NCBI GenBank assembly: GCA_001803875.1
Contig: MHEO01000082.1
Span: forward strand, 2,660-18,816
DNA from: Nitrospirae bacterium RIFCSPHIGHO2_01_FULL_66_17
Lineage (GTDB): Bacteria; Nitrospirota; Nitrospiria; 2-01-FULL-66-17
Reading direction: 5' to 3'
Length of the DNA stretch: 16,157 nucleotides
The notes beneath the pieces are model-generated. The model saw nothing but the letters and a program-made list of their open reading frames with translations, made no database searches and had not been told where the DNA came from. Of this stretch, positions 6,550-13,081 are shown one piece after another. The translations under genes and the position numbers were made by a program. Position 1 is the first letter of the stretch. Every line of letters begins with the position of its first letter.

Positions 6550-6625
6550 TCCCCGGTAGCTCAGCTGGCAGAGCGATCGGCTGTTAACCGATTGGTCGCT
6601 GGTTCGAATCCGGCCCGGGGAGCCA
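6550..6625 (+). tRNA. tRNA-Asn (anticodon GTT)
   Basis: A complete 76-base cloverleaf. The acceptor stem TCCCCGG (6550-6556) pairs with CCGGGGA (6615-6621), followed by discriminator G and an encoded CCA. The D arm contains AGCTCAGCTGGCAGAGC. The anticodon stem-loop ATCGG-CTGTTAA-CCGAT places GTT as anticodon, giving asparagine. The T arm is GCTGG-TTCGAAT-CCGGC. It lies 20 bases after mglA, so it may be read from the mglBA promoter; CATAAT at 6542-6547 resembles a -10 box but I see no matching -35. Confidence 0.97.
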
Positions 6626-6664
6626 TTGACGCGCTCGAGCACCACGACGAGCGCCGTCGAGTCG

Positions 6665-6700
6665 CAGCGCCCCGCGGTGAGATCCTCCCGCGGGGCGCTG
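6665..6700 (+). terminator. Strong hairpin downstream of tRNA-Asn, possible terminator
   Basis: A perfect 13-base-pair stem, CAGCGCCCCGCGG against CCGCGGGGCGCTG, with a ten-base loop. It lies 39 bases after the tRNA. The bases that follow (TCATGCTC) are not a T-tract, so it is a weak intrinsic terminator at best; it could also act as a processing or boundary structure. Confidence 0.55.
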
Positions 6701-6748
6701 TCATGCTCAGGGCGGATCATTGCGCGAAGTTGCCGTCGCCTACGTAAA

Positions 6749-6754
6749 TATGAT
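6749..6754 (+). promoter_or_regulatory. Possible -10 element for the usp gene
   Basis: TATGAT occurs in a small AT-rich patch (GTAAATATGATAC) about 80 bases before the usp start. No good -35 box is found at 16-18 bases upstream, so the site could need an activator or a different sigma factor, or be fortuitous. Confidence 0.3.
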
Positions 6755-6835
6755 ACGGTGGCCGTGGACCCACCTCCGATGCTCCTGGGTCTCCTGGTCG
6801 TGGGGCGGTTCTGTGCCTCGGAAGGGAGGTCGTCG

Positions 6836-7315
6836 ATGTTCTCCATCCGAACGGTTCTGGTCCCGATGGATTTCAGCGCCTGCGCCCTCGCGGCGCTCGA
6901 CCACGCGGCGGATCTGGCAAGGCCGCAGCGCGGCACCATCCTTCTCCTCCACGTGGTCACACCGACCGCGAGCGGCCTCGCCGAGGCCGAGCCCATCGGT
7001 CCGGAGGTCGTGTCGCGTTTCGAGGATCGCCTGCGGCAACTGGCGGATCGGCTCAGGGCCGAGCGGCTCAACGCGGAGCCGCTCGTGTTAATCGGAAATA
7101 TCGAGGACGAGATTCTGACGATGGCGAGTCGACGCGGGGTGGATCTCATCGTGATCGGGACGCACGGCCATTCGGGATGGGGACACCTCCTGCTGGGCAG
7201 CATGGCGGAGCGCATCGTCCGCCGGGCGGAGTGCCCGGTGCTCACCGTCAAGGACCACGTCGTCGCGCGCAGCCTCGAAGTCGAGGTCGATGCGGGCGAG
7301 GAGGCGTCGGAGTGA
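6836..7315 (+). CDS. Universal stress protein, UspA family (ATP-binding type)
   Basis: A 159-residue single-domain Usp. It opens with the typical TVLVPMDFSACALAALDHAA (residues 6-25), in which D12 is the conserved ATP-contacting Asp. The nucleotide-binding signature G-x2-G-x9-G-[ST] is complete: G108, G111, G121 and S122 in GTHGHSGWGHLLLGS. ERIVRRAECPVLTVK forms the last helix and strand. The start at 6836 is chosen because AGGGAGGT stands just before it and because the protein then begins exactly at the family's first strand; the frame is open for 70 more codons upstream but those do not resemble Usp. Its last 68 bases overlap the end of a minus-strand gene (7248-7484). The role in stress survival is family knowledge; the trigger is unknown. 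Confidence 0.9.
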   Translation: MFSIRTVLVPMDFSACALAALDHAADLARPQRGTILLLHVVTPTASGLAEAEPIGPEVVSRFEDRLRQLADRLRAERLNAEPLVLIGNIEDEILTMASRRGVDLIVIGTHGHSGWGHLLLGSMAERIVRRAECPVLTVKDHVVARSLEVEVDAGEEASE

Positions 7316-7484
7316 CTCTCTGACGACATCGAGCGCCGGATCGCGGGGGAATCCATACACGCTGCATGGATTCGTCGTACAAGTCGATGTCCCCGTGAGA
7401 AGCCGGATAGCTTGATATGTCCCGCCCATGGAGCCAGAACTCGACCCCATCGCGGTCGAGGTAAAACCTCAGAGTGTCATTCAT
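7248..7484 (-). CDS. Small unrecognised protein coupled to the DUF3465 gene
   Basis: A 78-residue reading frame I do not recognise. Its ATG (7484-7482) overlaps the TGA stop of the DUF3465 gene (7483-7481) in an ATGA arrangement, the same coupling used between the two genes before it, which argues that it is translated. The first 50 residues look like a folded protein (MNDTLRFYLDRDGVEFWLHG, then SHGDIDLYDESMQRVWIPP). The last 30 are Arg/Pro-rich and lie antisense to the 3' end of the usp gene, so they may be an extension after loss of an earlier stop codon. No signal peptide, membrane segment or metal motif is visible. Function unknown; it may also be a decayed remnant. Confidence 0.5.
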   Translation of the reverse strand: MNDTLRFYLDRDGVEFWLHGRDISSYPASHGDIDLYDESMQRVWIPPRSGARCRQRVTPTPPRPHRPRLRGCARRRGP

Positions 7485-7921
7485 CGATATTCGCGGCTGT
7501 CGAACCGTATCCAGCCCCCAGGTCGTTTGCCCTCCGGGTCGTGATGCGTCCAATGGATGACGCCGCCCTTCTCGTTGTACTCGTACTCTCCGTGGACGGT
7601 CACCGAATCGCCCGGGGAGATCGGCACTCGCTTGGCGAGGTCGATGTTGTGGGCGATGAGCACGGTGTGGCGGGACGCGAGGCGGAGGATGAATCGCTGG
7701 TGGTGCGAGCCCTCGCGGTCGTCCGGCAGGAGGCGCTCCACGCGGCCTGAGCCCTCCACGGTGATGCCGGAACGCCGCTGTTGATGGGCGGTTTCGACGT
7801 CGACGGTGTGTGTCGACGGCGGGGGAGAGGGTCGGGAGGCGGGTTGGTAGGTCCAGACGAGCAGGGCGAGGGTGCACGCCGGAAGGGCGATCCACCATCG
7901 ACTCTGGAGTTTCGAGTTCAT
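7481..7921 (-). CDS. DUF3465 family protein, N-terminally anchored or exported
   Basis: A 146-residue protein. A short basic N-terminus and hydrophobic stretch (residues 9-24, WWIALPACTLALLVWT) suggest a signal anchor or signal peptide; C16 is there but the preceding LPA is a poor lipobox. A Pro/Ser-rich linker follows. The C-terminal domain (about 50-146) matches my recollection of DUF3465: GRVERLLPDDREGSHHQRFI, then LIAHNIDLAKRVP, and the strong ending GEYEYNEKGGVIHWTHHDP at 111-129. The fold is OB-like in appearance and the function is not known. The start at 7921 is favoured by a GGGAGG ribosome site and by ATGA overlap with the preceding DUF2784 gene; a longer frame extends upstream but lacks this support. 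Confidence 0.8.
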   Translation of the reverse strand: MNSKLQSRWWIALPACTLALLVWTYQPASRPSPPPSTHTVDVETAHQQRRSGITVEGSGRVERLLPDDREGSHHQRFILRLASRHTVLIAHNIDLAKRVPISPGDSVTVHGEYEYNEKGGVIHWTHHDPEGKRPGGWIRFDSREYR

Positions 7922-8331
7922 CGGGGGGCCTCCCGAGGTCGCAGCCGTCGAGGCGGGTAGGCGATGAACGTGACCACGACCAGCGTCCCGAAGAGGGAGT
8001 AGATCAGCGTGAACACCCACGCCGGGGCGGTGTAGAACAGGAGGCGGTCGAGCCAGTAACCGATGAAGCTGATTTCATACGGTTCGGCGCCGGCGAGGAC
8101 GCGGAAGCGATTTTCCAAGAGGGTCAAGGAACACGGGATGTCGAACCAGGACTCCAGCACCACGAAGCCGATCGCGGCGAGGTGCGCGACTCGGAAAACG
8201 AGGTGGCGCGCCCAGTTCCAGTGTTTGATCCGGCCGATGAGAATCGCCGCCTGGCCGACGACGACGAAGGCGACGAAGAGGGCGTGGATCGTCACCACCG
8301 TGTCGGCCGCGAACGCATAGGGATTCGCCAT
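7918..8331 (-). CDS. DUF2784 family membrane protein
   Basis: A 137-residue integral membrane protein. Hydrophobic segments lie at about 11-33 (TVVTIHALFVAFVVVGQAAI and on), 43-62 and 100-125. The family-like signature is a histidine in the first helix (H16), the motif CSLTLLEN at 67-74 and a third helix ending in basic residues (PPRRLRPR). This matches my recollection of DUF2784, small membrane proteins of unknown function. The start at 8331 is chosen because an upstream in-frame ATG at 8364 sits inside a perfect TATAAT box and GGGGGA precedes 8331. Its stop overlaps the DUF3465 ATG. The three genes from 8331 down to 7248 form a small operon. Confidence 0.82.
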   Translation of the reverse strand: MANPYAFAADTVVTIHALFVAFVVVGQAAILIGRIKHWNWARHLVFRVAHLAAIGFVVLESWFDIPCSLTLLENRFRVLAGAEPYEISFIGYWLDRLLFYTAPAWVFTLIYSLFGTLVVVTFIAYPPRRLRPREAPR

Positions 8332-8362
8332 TGAGTTGCGTCCCCCGGTGTTCTCACGCGCC

Positions 8363-8368
8363 ATTATA
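8363..8368 (-). promoter_or_regulatory. Perfect -10 box (TATAAT) before the DUF2784 operon
   Basis: On the minus strand TATAAT is read from 8368 to 8363, giving a predicted start near 8356 and a leader of about 25 bases. I see no -35 match at a 16-18-base spacing. The site also explains why the in-frame ATG at 8364 is not the translation start. Confidence 0.5.
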
Positions 8369-8419
8369 CGCTTGAAAAGGCCGGTCGATGCGATTGCCGG
8401 GCGCGACGAAGGCGTAGGT

Positions 8420-8443
8420 TGTGGCCGCCCCTCAAGGGCCACA
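8420..8443 (-). terminator. Weak hairpin downstream of sat
   Basis: A seven-base-pair stem, TGTGGCC against GGCCACA, with a ten-base GC-rich loop, 42 bases beyond the sat stop codon. There is no T-tract, so it is at best a weak or Rho-assisted end of the sulfate operon. Confidence 0.3.
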
Positions 8444-8484
8444 CCGTGGGCCAAGCGCAGTAGGTGGGGCGGTACGGGCGTTGA

Positions 8485-9630
8485 TCAGCCCGGCTGCCGC
8501 ATCGCCTCGATGAGGATCTTTGCGACTTCCGGCCGTGAGAATTCGACCGGCGGGATCACGCCGTTGCTCAGCATCTCGCGGACCTTGGTGCCCGAGAGGG
8601 CCACGTGGTGCGCGGCATCGTGCGGACAGGTCTTGGTCGAAGCCATGCCCACACACTGCTTGCAGTAGAACGTGTGGTCGAAGAAGAGCGGCGTGATGCC
8701 GAGCTCGCCGTCTTTGAACTCCGCGAAGATGTGGTGGGCGTCGAACGAACCGTAGAAGTTGCCCACGCCCGCATGGTCGCGGCCCACGATAAAATGGGTG
8801 CAGCCGTAGTTTTTCCGGACCAGGGCGTGGAAGATCGCTTCGCGCGGCCCCGCGTACCGCATCGCGGCGGGCAGGACCCCGAGCAGCGTGCGGTTCTTGG
8901 GGTAGTAATTGTCCAGCAACACCTGGTAGCACTTCATCCGGACGTCGGCGGGGATGTCGTCCGATTTGGTCTCGCCCACCAGGGGGTGGATGAAGAGACC
9001 GTCGACGATCTCCAGCGCGCACTTCTGGATGTATTCGTGCGCCCGGTGGATCGGGTTTCTGGTCTGAAAGCCCACCACGGTTTTCCACCCGCGCTCGGCG
9101 AACGCCTTACGTGTCTCCGCGGGGTCGAAGCGGTGTTCGCGGAAGTCGCGGTGCTCCTGCCTGCGGAGCACGTCCACCGTCCCGCCCAGCAGCACCTCGC
9201 CGCGCTTGAACAGATACTCGACCCCTGGATGCTTCGGATCCTCGGTCCGATAGATCGCCCGCGCCGCGTGGGCCTTGTCGCGCTGGTAGCGTTCTTCCAG
9301 ATGGAGGATCGCGAGCGCGTTCCCGCGTTCGTCGGTCAGCGCCACGTCGCGCCCGTCGTGCAATGACTTCGCCTGGTCGTGATCCACGGCCAGGATGATC
9401 GGCAGGCTCCAGGGCCGGCCGTTCGCCAAGTGCATGGTGTCGCGCACTCCCTCGTAATCCTTGCGCCCCATGAATCCTTCGAGCGGGCTGTAGGCGCCGA
9501 CGGCGATCAGATCGAGGTCCGATTGCTCCCGCGCGTTGAGCGCGACCTTCGGCAGTTCGGCGGCCTTGCGCTCAAGTTCGGGGCGCTGCTCCTTTGGCGC
9601 CATGCAATCGACGAGGGTTCCGTGTGCCAT
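8485..9630 (-). CDS. sat: Sulfate adenylyltransferase (ATP sulfurylase)
   Basis: A 381-residue single-chain ATP sulfurylase, which joins sulfate to ATP to give APS and pyrophosphate. The active-site motif QTRNPIHRAHEY spans residues 189-200 with the HxxH pair at H195 and H198. GRDHAGVG is at 283-290, and SGTKVREML at 346-354. A cysteine-rich segment, CKQC at 323-326 and C335 followed by PHD, fits the zinc site seen in some bacterial Sat enzymes. There is no fused APS kinase domain. The gene starts one base after the stop of the sulfite reductase gene (TAG-A-ATG), with GGCGGAG serving as ribosome site, so the two are coupled. With cysH and the sulfite reductase upstream it makes a complete assimilatory route from sulfate to sulfide. 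Confidence 0.95.
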   Translation of the reverse strand: MAHGTLVDCMAPKEQRPELERKAAELPKVALNAREQSDLDLIAVGAYSPLEGFMGRKDYEGVRDTMHLANGRPWSLPIILAVDHDQAKSLHDGRDVALTDERGNALAILHLEERYQRDKAHAARAIYRTEDPKHPGVEYLFKRGEVLLGGTVDVLRRQEHRDFREHRFDPAETRKAFAERGWKTVVGFQTRNPIHRAHEYIQKCALEIVDGLFIHPLVGETKSDDIPADVRMKCYQVLLDNYYPKNRTLLGVLPAAMRYAGPREAIFHALVRKNYGCTHFIVGRDHAGVGNFYGSFDAHHIFAEFKDGELGITPLFFDHTFYCKQCVGMASTKTCPHDAAHHVALSGTKVREMLSNGVIPPVEFSRPEVAKILIEAMRQPG

Positions 9631-9631
9631 T

Positions 9632-12055
9632 CTACTCCGCCTTGTTCTCGATCACCAATCGATAGTGTCCCGCTTCCTCCGCCAGCGACATCACGCGATA
9701 CCCGTCGCTTTTCACGCTGCGCGGCACGTTCTCGGCCGGCTCGCCGGCGTCCAACAAGACCTCGAGAATCTGGAGAGGCTCCATCTCCTCGAGCTGCAGC
9801 TTCGTCTTCACGTAGTTCATCGGGCACGCGACGCCTAGCAGGTCGAGTGTGATCGCCGGGGCGCCGGTCGTTCCCGTCGCGGCTGGGGCGGCGGGAGACG
9901 ACGCCTTGTCGTGACCGACTTTCAATGACGCGTCGATCTTTCCAAATGCCGTCTTGCAGGCCGCGGCCAGCGCCTTGGCCTCCTCGACGTAGGCCCGCGC
10001 ATCGTCGGGCGTGAGACGCTGTTTGATCGTCGCGGCTCGACGGCGGACGGCGTCGTACCCGTCCCTGCCGATCACGCCCTTTTCCACCATACGCTGTTCG
10101 AATTCTTTGAGTATCAGCTCGTGGCTGGTCGGTTCGATCGCCTGCGTGACCAGGAGCGCCTTGGCGGCGGCCACGATGCCGAGCTCGGCGCGCGTTACGG
10201 CGTCCACCGGTTTGCCCTTCTCGATGAGGACGCTCGCGTGGGCCAGCTCGTACTTCGCGTCCTCGAAATGCTGTTCCACCATGTTGATCACGCCGCCCGC
10301 GCATTCCCCCGCGCCGGCTTCGTCGAGGCTGAACGGTTCGGTCGACCCGTAGTCGGAGTAGTCGGCCGACGCCTCCTCGAAGGCGGGCAGGCGGTCGTAG
10401 GGCGCCAGCGCCTCGGCGATCGGCGCCTTGCCGACGCGATCGATGAACGCCGTGAACGCCTCGCCGGGATGTCTCCGCTCGCGGTAGAGCGCCAGCAGGC
10501 GATCGACGACCTCCGGGATGCGCTTGGCCGGGTATTTCCCGGCGAGCACGCCGAACGCCACCCCCTGATCGGTCGAGCGGCCGCCGAGATGGAGCTGGTA
10601 CGCGGGGATGAGGCGGCCGTTGGCCTTGTGGCCCAGGCCGTGAAGCCCGATCGCGGCGATGTGGTGCTGCGCGCACGAGTTGGGACACCCGCTGATCTTG
10701 ATGTCGATACCCTGCAGGTCGTCGGCGCAGGCGGCGCCGGTTGCCTCCAGGTGGTCGGTCAAGGCGCGGCCGACGCCCTTGGACGACGTGATGCCCAGGC
10801 CGCAGGTGTCGGCGCCCGGACACGCGATGACGTCGCCGACCCGCTGTGCCCCGGGACGACCGAGGCCGATCCCGCACAGCGCCTCGTAGAGCGCGGGGAG
10901 GTCGGCGTTGGCGACCCAGCGCAGCAGGAAGTTCTGCGTGACGGTGGTGCGGATCGTGCCGTGCGCGAAGCGATCGGTGATCCCGGCCAAGCCGCGGAGC
11001 TGGTCGGTGGACAGGTCGCCGATCGTCAGGGTCACGAGGACGGCCGAGTACCCCGGCTGTTTCTGCGGTGTGACGTTGGTGCCCCGCCACGCGGCGTACT
11101 GCGGGGGCGGCGTGTCGCCGTTGTGCGGTCCGCGCTGCGCGCCGTTGGACGGGACGGGCTCGGGCGCCAGATCGAACGGGGTCAGGCTGGCCGTCGCGCG
11201 GCCCTCCCGCAGGAAGGCGTATTCCTCGGCGTACATCGCGTAGAACTTTTCGAACCCGGCCTTCTCGATAAGGAACTTGATCCGCGCGAGGCTCTTGTTC
11301 TTCCGGTTGCCGTGACGGTTGAAGACCCGGAGTACCGCCTCGCAGCGCAGATGGAGTTCCTGAGCCGGCACCCATTCTTCCAGGAGGTATGGTTTCTTCG
11401 GGCTGGCGCCGAGCCCCCCGCCGACGGTGAGGCGGAACCCGACGCGCTCGCGGCCGTCGACCGTCTGGTTGACGGCCAGGACGCCGAGGTCGTGGATGCC
11501 GGTCAGCGCGCAGTCGGTGGCGCACCCGGAGAACGCGAACTTGAACTTTCTCGGCAGGTTTTCGCAGACCGGATTGCGGAGAAAGTGGGAGGCGATGGCC
11601 TTGGCGTACGGGGTGACGTCGGTGACCTCGCCCGGGCAGATACCCGCGTAGGGGCAGGCGGTCACGTTGCGCACGGTGTTTCCGCACGCCTCGCGCGTGG
11701 TGAGCCCCACCTCGACCAACCGCCGCATGATGTCGGCGGTGTGTTCGAGCTTGACGTAGTGGATCTGAATGTCCTGCCGGGTCGTGAGGTGGGCGACGCC
11801 GGTGGAGTACCGGTCGCTGAGGTCGGCCACGCGGCGAAGCTGGGACGGCGTCATCCCGCCGAACGGGATCTTGATCCGCACCATCTGCACGCCGTCCTGC
11901 CGCTGCCCGTAGATGCCGTGCTGGAGGCGGAACCGACGGAAGACTTCCGTATGGACCTCCCCGCGGAGAAAGCGCCGGGCCTCCTCTTCGTAGTGGTCGA
12001 TTTCCTCCTGGATTTCCAGGGGAATGGGGTGGGTGACGACGTCCGTCTGGGCCAT
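9632..12055 (-). CDS. Siroheme sulfite/nitrite reductase fused to a C-terminal TusA domain
   Basis: An 807-residue multidomain protein. Residues about 50-530 form the two-half siroheme sulfite/nitrite reductase fold. The second half carries C412-x5-C418 (CPGADTC) and C457-x3-C461 (GCPNSC), the usual ligands of the siroheme-linked [4Fe-4S] cluster. The first half also has C134-x5-C140 (CPYAGIC) and C178-x3-C182 (GCATDC), where most relatives lack the full set. A linker region with SDYGSTEPFSL (567-577) leads to a helical, HEPN-like segment (about 590-712), then a Pro/Ala-rich linker and a TusA/SirA domain (about 735-807) with its catalytic-type C744-P745. The operon context makes sulfite the likely substrate. 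The start at 12055 is preceded by GAGGAG; an upstream ATG at 12103 lies in the cysH end and is less likely. Confidence 0.9.
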   Translation of the reverse strand: MAQTDVVTHPIPLEIQEEIDHYEEEARRFLRGEVHTEVFRRFRLQHGIYGQRQDGVQMVRIKIPFGGMTPSQLRRVADLSDRYSTGVAHLTTRQDIQIHYVKLEHTADIMRRLVEVGLTTREACGNTVRNVTACPYAGICPGEVTDVTPYAKAIASHFLRNPVCENLPRKFKFAFSGCATDCALTGIHDLGVLAVNQTVDGRERVGFRLTVGGGLGASPKKPYLLEEWVPAQELHLRCEAVLRVFNRHGNRKNKSLARIKFLIEKAGFEKFYAMYAEEYAFLREGRATASLTPFDLAPEPVPSNGAQRGPHNGDTPPPQYAAWRGTNVTPQKQPGYSAVLVTLTIGDLSTDQLRGLAGITDRFAHGTIRTTVTQNFLLRWVANADLPALYEALCGIGLGRPGAQRVGDVIACPGADTCGLGITSSKGVGRALTDHLEATGAACADDLQGIDIKISGCPNSCAQHHIAAIGLHGLGHKANGRLIPAYQLHLGGRSTDQGVAFGVLAGKYPAKRIPEVVDRLLALYRERRHPGEAFTAFIDRVGKAPIAEALAPYDRLPAFEEASADYSDYGSTEPFSLDEAGAGECAGGVINMVEQHFEDAKYELAHASVLIEKGKPVDAVTRAELGIVAAAKALLVTQAIEPTSHELILKEFEQRMVEKGVIGRDGYDAVRRRAATIKQRLTPDDARAYVEEAKALAAACKTAFGKIDASLKVGHDKASSPAAPAATGTTGAPAITLDLLGVACPMNYVKTKLQLEEMEPLQILEVLLDAGEPAENVPRSVKSDGYRVMSLAEEAGHYRLVIENKAE

Positions 12056-12074
12056 GGCGTGCTCCTCGGAGCGC

Positions 12075-12821
12075 TTACCGGGTGGGTGCGCTCGCGCGGC
12101 CATGCAGGCCGCATTCCTTGTGCTCGGGCGATTCCCACCACCACCGGCCGGCGCGAATGTCTTCGCCGGGCTTGATCGCGCGCGTGCACGGGGCGCAGCC
12201 GATGCTGGGGAAGCCCTGATCGTGAAGCCTGTTGTACGGCACCTTGTTGGCCTTGATGTACTCCCAGACCTGCTCTTCGGACCAATTGATCAAGGGGTTG
12301 ATCTTGGCGATCCCGCCGTGCGCCGCGTCGCACTCGATCATCGGGGTGGCGGTTCTGGTGACCGCCTGGGCGCTGCGCAGACCCGTGATCCACGCCTTCG
12401 CGCCCGCCAGCGCGCGGCCCAGGGGTTCGACCTTCCGGACGCCGCAACACTCCTTGCGGTTCTCGACGCTGTGGTAGAACAGGTTGACCCCCTTGGCCCG
12501 CACCATCCGCTCGACGGCGTCGGCCTGCGGGCAGTACGTCTCGATCGTCACCCCGTAGCGGTCGCGAATCGCGTCCATCACCTCGTAGGTTTCCGAGTGG
12601 AGGCGACCGGTGTCGAGGCAAAAGATCCGCGGGGACTGATGCAGCCTGGTCATCATGTCGACGAGCACGACGTCCTCCGCGCCGAAGCTGCACGCGAGCG
12701 TGACCGCCGAGTCAAACTCGGCCAGGGCCCATTTCAGCACGGCTTGCGGGGGCTGTGAGCCGTACCGGTCGTTTTCAATCTGCAATTGTTCGGCGGAATA
12801 GGTGACGGCCGATGATTTCAT
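12075..12821 (-). CDS. cysH: Adenylyl-sulfate (APS) reductase, assimilatory, iron-sulfur type
   Basis: A 248-residue CysH-family reductase that turns APS into sulfite and AMP using thioredoxin or glutaredoxin. The P-loop-like nucleotide segment LACSFGAEDVVLVDMM spans 42-57, and FCLDTGRLHSETYEV 67-81. The cysteine pairs that bind a [4Fe-4S] cluster in APS-specific enzymes are present: C125-C126 (KECCGVRK) and C209-x2-C212 (GCAPC). The C-terminal ECGLH has the catalytic cysteine, C237. Presence of the cluster cysteines favours APS over PAPS as substrate, which agrees with the absence of an APS kinase gene here. A ribosome site, AAGGAG, lies ten bases before the ATG at 12821. It heads the operon and is 19 bases from the sulfite reductase gene. 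Confidence 0.94.
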   Translation of the reverse strand: MKSSAVTYSAEQLQIENDRYGSQPPQAVLKWALAEFDSAVTLACSFGAEDVVLVDMMTRLHQSPRIFCLDTGRLHSETYEVMDAIRDRYGVTIETYCPQADAVERMVRAKGVNLFYHSVENRKECCGVRKVEPLGRALAGAKAWITGLRSAQAVTRTATPMIECDAAHGGIAKINPLINWSEEQVWEYIKANKVPYNRLHDQGFPSIGCAPCTRAIKPGEDIRAGRWWWESPEHKECGLHGRASAPTR

Positions 12822-12936
12822 AGGTTGTTGCGCTCCTTCACGTGATCGATCGGTGAGGACGATGGAGGAAAGACCCCTCGGTGACGCGAAAAATTTCCTT
12901 GAAGACTCCGGACCAGCCCGCTGTGTGTGAGTCGTG

Positions 12937-12951
12937 ATTTCCCTAGGAAAT
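12937..12951. promoter_or_regulatory. Operator-like inverted repeat at the cysH start site
   Basis: ATTTCC-CTA-GGAAAT is a 15-base inverted repeat with perfect six-base arms, just downstream of the -10 box of the cysH promoter and so over the predicted transcription start. A further ATTTCC half-site stands in the leader near 12893-12898. The position suits a repressor. The regulator is not known; no regulator gene is in the window. Confidence 0.4.
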
Positions 12952-12958
12952 ACAACTC

Positions 12959-12988
12959 ACTATAAGAGGGCGGGGAACGGCTTGTCAA
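12959..12988 (-). promoter_or_regulatory. Sigma70-like promoter of the cysH-sir-sat operon
   Basis: On the minus strand a perfect TTGACA (12988-12983) is followed after 18 bases by TATAGT (12964-12959), which matches the -10 consensus at five of six positions. The predicted start near 12952 gives an untranslated leader of about 130 bases. The leader has no structure that I can match to a named riboswitch. Confidence 0.78.
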
Positions 12989-13017
12989 GCGCTTTTTCAG
13001 GGATTGTGGGGCGTGCC

Positions 13018-13047
13018 TTGTCATTCCGTGAGGGGTTCTGGTATCGT
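13018..13047 (+). promoter_or_regulatory. Sigma70-like promoter of the corC-like gene
   Basis: TTGTCA (13018-13023) and TATCGT (13042-13047) are separated by 18 bases. The predicted start near 13054 excludes any translation start before that point. It lies back to back with the cysH promoter; the two -35 boxes are 29 bases apart. Confidence 0.55.
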
Positions 13048-13081
13048 ACAGTCGGTATGCGGCTCTGGAGCCATCGCTGAC

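Noticed and set aside
6626..6835. N-terminal extension of the Usp protein
   Set aside because: The extra 70 residues are Arg/Ser-rich and do not match the family; AGGGAGGT fixes the start at 6836.
10121..12175. A 684-codon plus-strand reading frame opposite the sulfite reductase gene
   Set aside because: It mirrors the codons of the real minus-strand gene in GC-rich DNA, has no recognisable domain and no ribosome site. The minus-strand protein has clear siroheme and TusA motifs.
13004..13081. An upstream start for the CorC-like protein
   Set aside because: The extra codons overlap the predicted promoter and lie before the normal domain start.
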